From contig NZ_AZSJ01000003.1 in assembly GCF_000516555.1 (NCBI RefSeq), positions 2,594,669 through 2,658,668 of the forward strand: DNA of 64,000 nt, read 5' to 3'. The notes beneath the pieces are model-generated. The model saw only the letters and a program-made list of their open reading frames with translations, made no database searches and was not told where the DNA came from. The DNA is from Afipia sp. P52-10. GTDB lineage: Bacteria > Pseudomonadota > Alphaproteobacteria > Rhizobiales > Xanthobacteraceae. The number at the start of each line of letters is the position of its first letter. Position 1 is the stretch's first letter. Shown here in pieces: positions 53,722 through 62,490 of this stretch. The translations under genes were made by a program, and so were the position numbers.

Positions 53722-54861
53722 ATGGTTGCTGAGCGTCGGGTACGGTTGCTCATTTTACCAGGGGATGGGATCGGTATCGAGGTGATGCAGGAAGTGCGCC
53801 GCATTGTCGAATGGTTTCGCGATGTACGCTCATTGCCGCTGGATCTTCACGAGCGGCCGTTTGGCATGGCGTCCTGGCAGCGTTATGGCAGTTTGATACC
53901 GGACGAGACATGGCATGAAATCGAATGGGCCGATGCCATCCTGTTTGGCGCAGTCGGTTCGATCGATCAGCAGACGGCACAGATTCCTGCCGAAGAGCGC
54001 AAGAGGGGCGGCTTGCTCCGCTTGCGGAAATCGCTCGACGTTTTCGCCAACCTGCGGCCGATCCGGCCGTTTCCGCCGCTGCTCGATATGTCGAGCCTCA
54101 AAAGCGAAGTGATCGAAGCCGTTGATCTGGTGTTCGTCCGGGAGCTGACGGCCGGTGTCTACTTCGGCGAGCCACGCGGGGTGGAGCGGCTTGCCGATGG
54201 CCGCCGGCGCGGCGTGAATACGCATGTTTACCATAGCGACGAGATCGAGCGCGTGGCGCGTGTCGCGTTCGAACTGGCGCGCCGGCGCCGCGATCAAGAC
54301 CGGCCGGGCGTGGTGCATTCTGTTGACAAGGCCAATGTCATGGAAGCAGGCCGACTCTGGCGGGAGACGGTTCAGTCCTTGCACGATCGCGAGTTCGCGG
54401 ACGTGCCGTTGCATCATATGCTGGCGGACAATTGCGCGATGCAGCTGGTGCGCAGGCCCGCTCAGTTCGATGTCGTGCTCACAGACAATCTGTTTGGTGA
54501 CCTGTTGTCAGATTGTGGAGCGATGATTGTTGGTTCACTCGGAATGTTGGCGTCGGCGTCGTTGTCCGGGGTCGATGCCACCGGCCGGCGGCGCGCGCTG
54601 TATGAGCCCATTCATGGCAGTGCCCCCGATATTGCCGGGCGCGGCATCGCCAATCCGCTGGCGGCGATCCTAAGCTTTGCTCTGTGTTTGCGCGAAACGG
54701 TCGGGGCTTCTCGTGACGCGGATTTGTTGGAGGGCGCAGTGACGGCGGCGCTTGCGAAGGGCGCGCGCACTGCGGATATCGCGATGGGACATGACAGCCT
54801 GACAACGTCGGCAATGACCGACGCGGTTCTGCAGGAGCTCGATCGTGCGGCCGATGTGTAG
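53722..54861 (+). CDS. LeuB-like beta-decarboxylating dehydrogenase
   Basis: The 379-residue NAD-dependent enzyme is of the isopropylmalate/tartrate/malate dehydrogenase family. LLILPGDGIGIEVMQEVRRI is the N-terminal signature, VRELTAGVYFGEPRG holds the catalytic Tyr, SVDKANVMEAGRLWRE the Lys, and FDVVLTDNLFGDLLSDCGAM the metal-binding Asp residues. It would oxidise and decarboxylate the 2-hydroxy acid made by the preceding LeuCD-like pair. The GTG at 53719 adds one residue, and GAGAGGAG precedes it. Confidence 0.9.
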   Translation: MVAERRVRLLILPGDGIGIEVMQEVRRIVEWFRDVRSLPLDLHERPFGMASWQRYGSLIPDETWHEIEWADAILFGAVGSIDQQTAQIPAEERKRGGLLRLRKSLDVFANLRPIRPFPPLLDMSSLKSEVIEAVDLVFVRELTAGVYFGEPRGVERLADGRRRGVNTHVYHSDEIERVARVAFELARRRRDQDRPGVVHSVDKANVMEAGRLWRETVQSLHDREFADVPLHHMLADNCAMQLVRRPAQFDVVLTDNLFGDLLSDCGAMIVGSLGMLASASLSGVDATGRRRALYEPIHGSAPDIAGRGIANPLAAILSFALCLRETVGASRDADLLEGAVTAALAKGARTADIAMGHDSLTTSAMTDAVLQELDRAADV

Positions 54862-54944
54862 ATTCGCTTGTCGGGCTGCTTGTGGGACCTGCACCTAGGA
54901 TCTAGTGCGCAGCTGTTTCAATTTTGAAGCCGCGAAAGGCATGC

Positions 54945-55931
54945 TTAGTCCCGCTCGATCTTGGCGGACTCGGCAATCTTGCCGAACATGTTGGACTGAG
55001 CACGAATGTAGGCGGCAAGTTGCTCCGGCGTCGTATTTGAAAGATCACGGTAAACTCCCAAGTCGCGCATGCGGACCAAAAGCTCATCTATCTGCAGCGC
55101 AGCCTGAATGTCGCTATTCAATTGCGCGATAATAGCGGGCGGTGTTCCTTTAGGGGCCAACACCGCGAACCATCCGGAGATTGCGAATTTCGATAGCGTG
55201 TCGCTCACCAGGGGAAGGCCTTCAAGCCCCGGCAAATGCCGGTCCGAAGTCACGCCAAGCGGGACAAGGTTGCCGGCTCTGATTTGCGGCATCAGGGCCG
55301 GGACGCCGTCGATCACCAGATCGACGACGCCGGTCATCGTATCGGTGATCGCCTGCGAGTTGGTGCGGTAGGAGACGTGCTGCATGTCCACATCGGTCAT
55401 CGACTTGAACAACTCGCCGGTCAGATGCGGAACGTTCTTCACGCCAGGTGTCGCATAGGAGAGCTTGCCAGGATTGGCCTTTGCCCGTGCGATCAATTCT
55501 GGAATCGTTTTGACGCCAATCTTTGGAGATGCCGCGATCAGCATCGGACCGTCGCCGATGAAGATAACCGGATCGAAGTCGTTCTCGATGCTGAACGGCA
55601 TCTGCTTGAAGATGTGCTGGTTTAATGCCAACGGTGCGGCCTGGCTGAACAGGAGAGTATAGCCATCCGGCGCCGTTCGCGCCGCCGCCGCGACGCCGAT
55701 GTTGCCGCCTGCGCCCGGCTGGTTTTCGACAATCACCTGTTGTCCCCACTTCTGGGTGAGGCGGTCTGCGATGAAGCGTGCCATGACATCCGGCGCACTG
55801 CCTGATGAGCCGGGCACGATCAGTCGAACATACTTCGTCGGCCACTCCCGAGTCTCGGCGCGGGCCGTCAGGGCAGGCAATGACAAAGCAAGGGCAATAA
55901 GCAGGGCGCAGGTACGCGGAGTCGCGACCAT
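54945..55931 (-). CDS. TctC/Bug-family periplasmic solute-binding protein
   Basis: The 328-residue receptor has a signal peptide ending at LTARA and the family loops YVRLIVPGSSGSAPDVMARF, QVIVENQPGAGGNIGVAAAA and DGYTLLFSQAAPLALNQHIF. It lies 48 bases downstream of the extradiol dioxygenase gene on the same strand, so it probably captures an aromatic acid for module C. No TctAB partners are present. Confidence 0.9.
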   Translation of the reverse strand: MVATPRTCALLIALALSLPALTARAETREWPTKYVRLIVPGSSGSAPDVMARFIADRLTQKWGQQVIVENQPGAGGNIGVAAAARTAPDGYTLLFSQAAPLALNQHIFKQMPFSIENDFDPVIFIGDGPMLIAASPKIGVKTIPELIARAKANPGKLSYATPGVKNVPHLTGELFKSMTDVDMQHVSYRTNSQAITDTMTGVVDLVIDGVPALMPQIRAGNLVPLGVTSDRHLPGLEGLPLVSDTLSKFAISGWFAVLAPKGTPPAIIAQLNSDIQAALQIDELLVRMRDLGVYRDLSNTTPEQLAAYIRAQSNMFGKIAESAKIERD

Positions 55932-55979
55932 GAGGTCTCCAATCGACTGAGAGGACGAAGAGGTTCAACGCGTCAGGAG

Positions 55980-56969
55980 TCAGCCGCGGCCGGTGACGGC
56001 TTCAAACCAGGCGCAGTTCACGGGCGCGCGGATGCCGCGTGCGGCGGCGTCGAGCCGCAACTGTCGCATCTGACTGCGCTGGTCGGGTGGCAGGTTGAAC
56101 CTTTCATGTCCCCAGAAGCTCGGCCCGTCGAAAGTTTCGTGCGGTTGCCAAGTGTTCGGGTCGATCACACGTCCGCCCCAACCATACTCGATGAAAAACT
56201 CGGACGGGGTGCGCATATAGAACGATGTCATATAGTCGTTGGTGTGCCGTCCGAGCGAATAGGCGATGCCGTTATCCTGCAACTGTGCGAGGTCATAGCC
56301 CTGTCCGACATCATCGAGGCTGCCGAGCTCGACCATGAAATGATGCAGGGTCTGTTTGCCGGTTTCGACCATGGCGAAGCTGTGATGGCGGCCGTTGATG
56401 TGGAAGAAGTAGAGTTTGTAAGGCTGCAGACTATAATCGCTGATACGAAAGCCGAGCAGGTCACGATAGAACGGCAGCAAGAGATCGACATTGGCTACGT
56501 TCATGACGACATGGCCCATGCCGAGAGGACCGGTGTTGAAACCGGAGATCGGACGACCGGGTACGAAGGGCGTATCGGCAATCTCAGGTTTCCAGAACGC
56601 CTCGAGACGATTCCCCGCCGGGTCGGTGAAGACGATCAGATCGGTCACGCGCCGTTGTTCAGCCAGCGCCCGTGAACCTTGCAGAACAGCGATACCCGCG
56701 GCTTCCAGCCGGCGTGCCAGTGCATTGAGATCGCCTGGATTGTCGACCTCCCAGCCCATGAAGCCGATACCGTCCGCGCCATCGTCAGTGATAATATAGC
56801 GCTGCTTGCGATCATCCATGCGAAATGCCCGCGTGGCTTTGCTGTCGTCGACCTGCTGCATGCCAAGGAGCTTGGTGGCGAGGTGGCTCCAATCATCCAG
56901 CTTCGGCGAGCGGACGCCGATATAGCCGAGCGATTTCAACTCCGTGTTCAATCCCGTATTCGATTCCAT
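55980..56969 (-). CDS. Type I extradiol ring-cleavage dioxygenase (VOC fold)
   Basis: This 329-residue enzyme has two VOC domains, like 2,3-dihydroxybiphenyl or catechol 2,3-dioxygenases. The Fe(II) ligands are visible in the C-terminal domain: His in GMGHVVMNV, His in LHHFMVEL and Glu in SEFFIEYGWGG. A long tail with RFNLPPDQRSQMRQLRLDAA follows. GGAGG five bases upstream fixes the ATG at 56969. It is transcribed away from the IclR gene across an operator-like palindrome. Confidence 0.93.
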   Translation of the reverse strand: MESNTGLNTELKSLGYIGVRSPKLDDWSHLATKLLGMQQVDDSKATRAFRMDDRKQRYIITDDGADGIGFMGWEVDNPGDLNALARRLEAAGIAVLQGSRALAEQRRVTDLIVFTDPAGNRLEAFWKPEIADTPFVPGRPISGFNTGPLGMGHVVMNVANVDLLLPFYRDLLGFRISDYSLQPYKLYFFHINGRHHSFAMVETGKQTLHHFMVELGSLDDVGQGYDLAQLQDNGIAYSLGRHTNDYMTSFYMRTPSEFFIEYGWGGRVIDPNTWQPHETFDGPSFWGHERFNLPPDQRSQMRQLRLDAAARGIRAPVNCAWFEAVTGRG

Positions 56970-57076
56970 GGGACCTCCGGACAACACTGCGTGCATCGTA
57001 AAACGCCGCAAGCGGCGGACTGTAGGATTGATCTTTACATTTCCCTTTAGACGCGGCTCAACTGACGATCCGGTTC

Positions 57077-57093
57077 TGTCCATGAGGCGGACA
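57077..57093. promoter_or_regulatory. IclR-type operator copy 1
   Basis: TGTCC-ATGAGGC-GGACA lies in the dioxygenase/IclR divergent promoter, 38 bases before the IclR start. The same arrangement occurs twice at 58966 and 59050. Confidence 0.7.
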
Positions 57094-57130
57094 ACCGAAA
57101 TCCACCGCGGGCCGCAGGTGATCGCAGGCA

Positions 57131-57907
57131 ATGTCCGAGCAAGGCAATAAGCGTATAGACGGGGTTCGGTCGATCAAGCGTGGACTCGATGTCTTGCTGG
57201 AAGTGAACCGTTCCGGTGGCATTCGGGCTGGCGAGCTCGCGCAGCGGCTAAACCTGGCAAGGCCGACCGTTTACAGGCTGCTCGAAACTCTTGAAGAGCT
57301 TGGTTATGTGGCGCGAAGCGCATCGGACGAGCGCTTTCGGGTGACGCGCCGCGCCAGTAGCCTCGGTGATGGATACGACCCGGGTATTGTCGTCAGCCAG
57401 GCGGCGGCTCCGGTGATCGGCGAGCTCTCAAAGCGGCTCGTTTGGCCAGTCGATCTGTCAACCTATGAGAACGCGGCGATGGTTATCCAGGAGACGACCC
57501 ACGCACGCAGCCCGCTATCGATCGACCGAGGTATGATCGGCCGCAGGCTGCCGTTGCTGCGGACGTCGGCAGGACGGGCCTATCTGGCATATTGCCCAGA
57601 AGCCGAGCGCGAGATCATCCTCAAGCATATTGCGCGGATCGACGAGGCGGAGGATCGACCGTACCTGCTGCCGAAATACGTTGCCCAGATGATTGCCGAC
57701 ACCCGTGCTCGCGGTTTTGCTGTGCGCAGCGATGGCGAATATAACGAGCGGACCTCAAGCATCGCGGTGCCGATCCTGCGCGACGGCTATGTGCTGGCTT
57801 GTATTTCCGTGATCTGGATCAGGACTGCGCTGGACCTGCCGGAGGCTATCAGCCAGTTCGCTGCACCGCTGTTGGAGGCGGCGATTACACTTGGAGACAC
57901 CGCTTGA
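57131..57907 (+). CDS. IclR-family transcriptional regulator (module C, MhpR-like)
   Basis: The 258-residue regulator has a winged helix (VRSIKRGLDVLLEVNRSGGI, AGELAQRLNLARPTVYRLLE) and an effector domain with RTSAGRAYLAYCPEAEREII and SSIAVPILRDGYVLACISVI. It resembles MhpR-type activators of phenylpropionate genes. It sits between the dioxygenase operon and the amidohydrolase gene and ends one codon boundary from it. Three TGTCC-N7-GGACA sites flank its neighbourhood. Confidence 0.92.
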   Translation: MSEQGNKRIDGVRSIKRGLDVLLEVNRSGGIRAGELAQRLNLARPTVYRLLETLEELGYVARSASDERFRVTRRASSLGDGYDPGIVVSQAAAPVIGELSKRLVWPVDLSTYENAAMVIQETTHARSPLSIDRGMIGRRLPLLRTSAGRAYLAYCPEAEREIILKHIARIDEAEDRPYLLPKYVAQMIADTRARGFAVRSDGEYNERTSSIAVPILRDGYVLACISVIWIRTALDLPEAISQFAAPLLEAAITLGDTA

Positions 57908-58882
57908 TCATTGGGCGAGGCGCGGGAACAGACGAAGCGCATTGCCGCTGCGGATTATTGCCTTCTGTTCATCGGTGAAGCCCTCGAAGCCGTCGAGCGC
58001 GGACCGCTGCGACGCGATGGTGCTCTCGGGGCGGAAAGGATAGTCGTAACCGACCAGAAGGCGATCCGCCGGCACAAACTCCCTTAACAGAGCCAGATTA
58101 CCGACTTCGCTCATGGCAGTCAGGTCGTAGTAGACCGAGCGCAGCAGCTGCATGGCCTCATCCGGTGGTGTCCTTGGGCCTGTTTGAAACACAGCGGACG
58201 CCGAACGCGCGATGCGTGCGGCAAGGTAGGGCACGGTGCCACCGCCATGCGGCACGATCAGCTTGATGTTGGTGTAGCGTGCGAGCGCGCCCGAGTAGAG
58301 CAGGCTCGCGAGCATACGCGTGCTGTCGAACGGATACTCGAGAATCGGCGAAGGAAGGCCGATGCTGAACCGTTCAAACGATGGCGGTTGGGCGGGATGC
58401 ACGAACACGACGGCCCTGCGCCGATCGAGCTCCTCGAATAGAGGTGCGAAACGCTTGTCGCCGAGATAGGCGCCATCGGCGTTGCTGAACAGGCCGACGC
58501 CATCGAACTTCAGCTGGTCAAGGGTGCGCTCGATTTCTTGCAAGGACGCATCGATGTTCGATAACGGCAGAACACCAAGGGCCGCAAAGCGCTGCGGATA
58601 TGCGCGCACGATCTCGGCCATGGCATCGTTGAGCGCGCGAGTGAGGGCTACGGCATCGGCGCCTCGCTCAAATTGCGCACCGGGTGCCGTGATTGAAAGC
58701 ACGGACGCTCGGATGGCGTAGCGATCCATGATGCGCAGCGTGTCATCGAGGCTCCAGGTCGGAAATGGGAAGCCATCGCCAACGGGGTTGCCCGCCCGGT
58801 CGCAGAGACCCGCCCGACGCATTGCCTCAAGATAAAGGCTAGGCAGGATATGCGCGTGAACGTCGATTACCGGCAATGTCAT
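57908..58882 (-). CDS. Metal-dependent amidohydrolase (ACMSD-like)
   Basis: This 324-residue TIM-barrel protein of the amidohydrolase_2 family has the metal motif VIDVHAHILP at the N-terminus, VVFVHPAQPP, KLIVPHGGGTVPYLAARIAR and the late Asp in LLVGYDYPFRPES. Relatives decarboxylate aminocarboxymuconate semialdehyde or hydroxybenzoates, or hydrolyse ring-cleavage products. It converges directly with the IclR gene, with no base between stops, and diverges from the monooxygenase. Confidence 0.9.
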   Translation of the reverse strand: MTLPVIDVHAHILPSLYLEAMRRAGLCDRAGNPVGDGFPFPTWSLDDTLRIMDRYAIRASVLSITAPGAQFERGADAVALTRALNDAMAEIVRAYPQRFAALGVLPLSNIDASLQEIERTLDQLKFDGVGLFSNADGAYLGDKRFAPLFEELDRRRAVVFVHPAQPPSFERFSIGLPSPILEYPFDSTRMLASLLYSGALARYTNIKLIVPHGGGTVPYLAARIARSASAVFQTGPRTPPDEAMQLLRSVYYDLTAMSEVGNLALLREFVPADRLLVGYDYPFRPESTIASQRSALDGFEGFTDEQKAIIRSGNALRLFPRLAQ

Positions 58883-58965
58883 GTGTGCTGCGCTCGTTGT
58901 TTCAAGGCGGCGAACCGATCAGCGATAACGCGCCGGCGTGCGGGTAAACATCGTGGCGTTGGGTT

Positions 58966-58982
58966 TGTCCGACAGGCGGACA
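58966..58982. promoter_or_regulatory. IclR-type operator copy 2
   Basis: TGTCC-GACAGGC-GGACA lies about 84 bases upstream of the amidohydrolase start and 134 before the monooxygenase start. Confidence 0.7.
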
Positions 58983-59049
58983 AGGGTATGCCGATCTTCG
59001 TCAAGGCTGCCGGAGTCTTCTTCGGGCTCCGTCCATTTTCTGGTCGCTC

Positions 59050-59066
59050 TGTCCATCTTGCGGACA
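59050..59066. promoter_or_regulatory. IclR-type operator copy 3
   Basis: TGTCC-ATCTTGC-GGACA lies 50 bases before the monooxygenase ATG. Its centre is 84 bases from copy 2, about eight helical turns, so both copies could face the same side of the DNA. Confidence 0.7.
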
Positions 59067-59116
59067 GTTAGCGCGTGTTGCTTGCTGCAACGATGGTGCC
59101 GTTCGATGGAAGCAGC

Positions 59117-60652
59117 ATGCGAAACACAGTTCAACAGCTCGATCCTGACGTCGATGTTGTCATCGTCGGCTACGGTCCCGTAGGTGCGACACTGGCGAAC
59201 CTGCTGGGACTGCGTGGCGTCCGAACCGTCGTGCTTGAGCGCGAAGCGACGGCGTATCATCTGCCGCGCGCCGTCCACTTCGATGACGAAGTCATGCGTG
59301 TGTTCGAGACCATCGGCCTGAGTGCGGCGATATCGTCGAACGTTATTCTGTCACCTGGCATGCACTTCATCGATGCCAACGGCAAGCTGATTATGGACTG
59401 GTCGCGACCGGCGGAGATCACGCCACAGGGTTGGCATTCGAGTTACCGATTCCATCAGCCGGACCTTGAACACGTGCTGCGGGACGGCTTGCTGCGCTGG
59501 TCGAGCGTGACGGTGCAGTCCCGTTGCGATGTGTTTGCGCTGGATACGGATGCCGACGGGGTAACCGTGCGTTACGAGAGCCTGTCGAGCGGACGGCTCT
59601 CGCATTGCCGGGCAAAGTATGTCGTCGGCTGCGATGGTGCGCGCTCGCTGGTGCGGCGCTTCATGGGAGCAGGTCTCGACGACCTTGGCTTTCATGAGCG
59701 CTGGCTGGTGCTGGATTTCATGCTGCGGCGGTCGCGCCCCGATCTCGGGGATTTCAGCGTGCAGCATTGCGACCCGGTACGTCCCGCGACCTATGTCCGC
59801 GGCACTGGTAACCGACGCCGCTGGGAGATTACGCTGCATCCAGGCGAGGAAGCGCATATCGTGACCAGCCCGGAGCGAATCTGGGAGCTTTTGCAGAGGT
59901 GGGTCACGCCTGAGGATGGCGATATCGAACGCTCGGCCGTCTACACGTTCCATTCGGTGGTTGCGGAGGCTTGGCGTGCGGGCAGGCTGCTGCTGGCGGG
60001 CGATTCCGCGCATCAGACGCCGCCGTTCCTGGGGCAGGGCATGTGCGCGGGAATTCGCGATGCGTCGAACCTGGCGTGGAAGCTTGCCGACGTCGTCACT
60101 GGTCGCGCGCCCGACAATCTGCTCGACAGTTACGAGAGCGAACGGTCGCCACACGTGCGCGAGTACATCGAGCGTGCGATCCGGCTCGGCGGTATCATCA
60201 ATACCAAGAACATGGGCCACGCGCTGGCGACGCTTGGCCGCAAAGCCGACGAAACGGTGACGCTCAAGTCGACGAAACCGTTGTTGGGACCAGGCCTGCA
60301 GGCGGGAGACAGCCGACTCACCGGTCAATTGGCGCCGCAGCCGACGCTGCGCAGTGGCCAGCGGCTCGATCAGGTGACCGGTTACGATTTCGCCTTGCTG
60401 GCTGCACCGGCATTCATCGCTGCGCTTCCGCAGGAGAGCCATGCCTGTATTCGTGAACACGGCTTGCGGGTCATCGATGATCCAGTGACGTCGCTGCAGG
60501 CGTGGCTTGAAGAAAATGGCACCAGCGCGGTGCTTGTCCGGCCTGATCGGTATGTGCTGGGGGCCGCCCGCAATGCGCAAGAGCTGGCCGCGCTGCTGCA
60601 AGCCGTTCCGCGATCAACGTCATTGCGAGCCCTGTCGGCCGCGCAGCTTTAG
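59117..60652 (+). CDS. FAD-dependent aromatic hydroxylase (MhpA-like)
   Basis: This 511-residue class A flavoprotein monooxygenase has VVIVGYGPVGATLANLLGLR (FAD-binding Rossmann), the second motif in YVVGCDGARSLVRRFMGAGL and GDSAHQTPPFLGQGMCAGIR (FAD ribityl). A thioredoxin-like C-terminal domain follows from about residue 400. MhpA hydroxylates 3-hydroxyphenylpropionate to the catechol that an extradiol dioxygenase then opens, which fits the neighbouring genes. GGAAG before 59117 selects that ATG. Confidence 0.9.
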   Translation: MRNTVQQLDPDVDVVIVGYGPVGATLANLLGLRGVRTVVLEREATAYHLPRAVHFDDEVMRVFETIGLSAAISSNVILSPGMHFIDANGKLIMDWSRPAEITPQGWHSSYRFHQPDLEHVLRDGLLRWSSVTVQSRCDVFALDTDADGVTVRYESLSSGRLSHCRAKYVVGCDGARSLVRRFMGAGLDDLGFHERWLVLDFMLRRSRPDLGDFSVQHCDPVRPATYVRGTGNRRRWEITLHPGEEAHIVTSPERIWELLQRWVTPEDGDIERSAVYTFHSVVAEAWRAGRLLLAGDSAHQTPPFLGQGMCAGIRDASNLAWKLADVVTGRAPDNLLDSYESERSPHVREYIERAIRLGGIINTKNMGHALATLGRKADETVTLKSTKPLLGPGLQAGDSRLTGQLAPQPTLRSGQRLDQVTGYDFALLAAPAFIAALPQESHACIREHGLRVIDDPVTSLQAWLEENGTSAVLVRPDRYVLGAARNAQELAALLQAVPRSTSLRALSAAQL

Positions 60653-60688
60653 CCTTTCGCGCAAACAACGACCAACACAGGTGCATAG

Positions 60689-61546
60689 ATGAAACTCGTT
60701 TCCTTCCTCCGCGACGGCAAGTCGTCTTATGGTGCCGTCAAGGGCGACGACGGTATCGTCGATCTGGGCGAGCGCCTCGGCAGGCATGGGCTAAGAACGC
60801 TGCGCCAGTTGCTCGGCAGCGCGGCTCTTGATGAGGCGAACGCGATCCTGGCTCGGTCCGCGGCGGACATGGCTCTGGCCGACGTCGTGCTCGTGCCAGT
60901 TATTCCAGACCCCGACAAGATCATCTGCGTCGGCATGAATTATCACGATCACGTAGCCGAGGTGGGCCGCACAGCCACCGAGAAGCCGTCTCTCTTTGCG
61001 CGTTTTGCCGGTAGCCAAGTCGGTCATCTGCAGCCGATGATCAAGCCTGCGGTCTCGGAGCAGTTCGATTATGAGGGCGAGCTTGCGGTGGTAATCGGCA
61101 GAGAGGGGCGCCACATTGCGAGGGATGAGGCGCTCGAACATGTCGGAGGTTATGCCTGCTATAATGAAGGCAGCATCCGCGACTGGCAACGCCACACGAC
61201 ACAGTTCTTATCAGGCAAGACTTTCCACGGCACCGGCGCCTTCGGTCCGTGGCTCGTCACCGCCGACGAGATCCCCGATCCATCGAAGCTGACGCTGGAA
61301 ACGCGACTGAACGGCCAGCAGGTGCAGCACACAACGACGGATAAACTGATCACCAGCATCCCGGATCTGATTGCCTATTGCTCGGCCATCCTTCCGCTTC
61401 TGCCAGGTGACGTGATCGTCACCGGCACCCCTGGCGGCGTCGGCCTGAAGCGGACACCACCGCTGTTCATGAAGCCGGGCGACATCGTCGAGGTCGAGAT
61501 TTCCGGTATCGGTGTCTTGCGCAATCCGGTGATCGCTGAAGACTAG
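60689..61546 (+). CDS. Fumarylacetoacetate hydrolase family protein
   Basis: The 285-residue protein has the FAH-family C-terminal fold: KIICVGMNYHDHVAEVGRTA, DYEGELAVVIGREGRHIARD (metal-binding Glu pair), FGPWLVTADEIPDPSKL and VIVTGTPGGVGLKRTPPLFM. Family members hydrolyse acylpyruvates or hydrate 2-oxopent-4-enoate after meta-cleavage. It follows the monooxygenase gene by 36 bases and is probably its operon partner. Confidence 0.93.
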   Translation: MKLVSFLRDGKSSYGAVKGDDGIVDLGERLGRHGLRTLRQLLGSAALDEANAILARSAADMALADVVLVPVIPDPDKIICVGMNYHDHVAEVGRTATEKPSLFARFAGSQVGHLQPMIKPAVSEQFDYEGELAVVIGREGRHIARDEALEHVGGYACYNEGSIRDWQRHTTQFLSGKTFHGTGAFGPWLVTADEIPDPSKLTLETRLNGQQVQHTTTDKLITSIPDLIAYCSAILPLLPGDVIVTGTPGGVGLKRTPPLFMKPGDIVEVEISGIGVLRNPVIAED

Positions 61547-61582
61547 CCGAGACAGGGAGAAGAAGGAGGCGCCCCGTTCTAA

Positions 61583-62490
61583 GAGCCTGACCGAAAAAGC
61601 AGTGAATGATCGGCTGTGATTCCTTCGGATTTGCGAGATTCGAGGGAGAACACGATGGTATGGACTAAAATCACTCGTGGTCAGTATCTGCGCGACGGCC
61701 TGCGCTATGCAGGTGACATGAAGGATGAAGAGTGGCGTTTGATTGCCCGCCGCCTGCCTCCCCGGCGCCGCTTGAGCCGACCGCGGAAGGTCGATTTTCG
61801 CAACGTGATCGAGGCCATTCTGTACGTTCTGCGGGCGTTGCCGCGCGAGTTCCCGCCGTACTCGGTTCAAGGCTATTTCTACGCGTGGCGCGACAACGGG
61901 CTGTGGCACAAGCTCGTCAAGGTTCTGGTTCGGTATGCTCGTCGCAGACTGGGACGCGCAAGCCGAGCCCGATGGCGGCGATCATCGACAGCCAAAGCGC
62001 TACGACAACACAGGCTGGCGGACCACGAGGCTTTGACCGGGGTAAGCGCGTCTATGGCCGCAAGCGGCACATTGTCACCGATACCGAGGGCCTATTGCCG
62101 GCGGTTCATGTCCATCCGGCCAACGTGCAGGATGTCCATGGTGCTGTCGCTTTGCTCGAGCATATTCGCCAGGAACTTCCCAAGCTGCGCCATGTGTTTG
62201 CCGATCGCGTCTATCGCGGCCAACAGCTGACAGATGCCATGGCCCACTGTGGTCCGTGGCAAATCGAGATCGTCAAGCGGCCGCACGGCGTCAAAGGCTT
62301 CCAGCTCCTGCCGCGGCGCTGAGTCGTCGAGCGCACCTTCGCCTGGTTCGGCCGCTGCCGGCGGCTCGCCAGAGACTTCGAAGGTGCTGCCAGCACAGAA
62401 GTCCCCTGGCTTCTCGTCGCCCATCTCAGGCTCCTCACAGACGCCTGGCAAAGCCATGAAAGCCCGCAGACATCATTCTGAGTCAGACTC
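61583..62490 (+). mobile_element. IS5-type insertion sequence, inactivated
   Basis: A transposase relic is bracketed by short inverted ends: GAGCCTGAC at 61583-61591 and its near-complement at 62482-62490 (one mismatch). Internal length is about 0.9 kb, as for IS5/IS427 elements. No clean target duplication is visible. It marks the right edge of the catabolic region. Confidence 0.75.
61655..62481 (+). pseudogene. IS5-family transposase remnant
   Basis: The first frame starts at the ATG 61655 and reads MKDEEWRLIARRLPPRRRLS and YFYAWRDNGLWHKLVKVLV, then slips out of frame near 61945. The second frame holds the first catalytic Asp in MAAIIDSQSATTTQAGGPRG, GKRVYGRKRHIVTDTEG, and the second Asp in HVFADRVYRGQQ. 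At 62320-62322 a TGA replaces the Trp codon expected in LLPRRWVVERTFAW, so the catalytic Glu (VERTFAWFGRCRRLARDFE) lies after the stop. The original stop would be at 62479-62481. The enzyme cannot be active as written. Confidence 0.85.
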
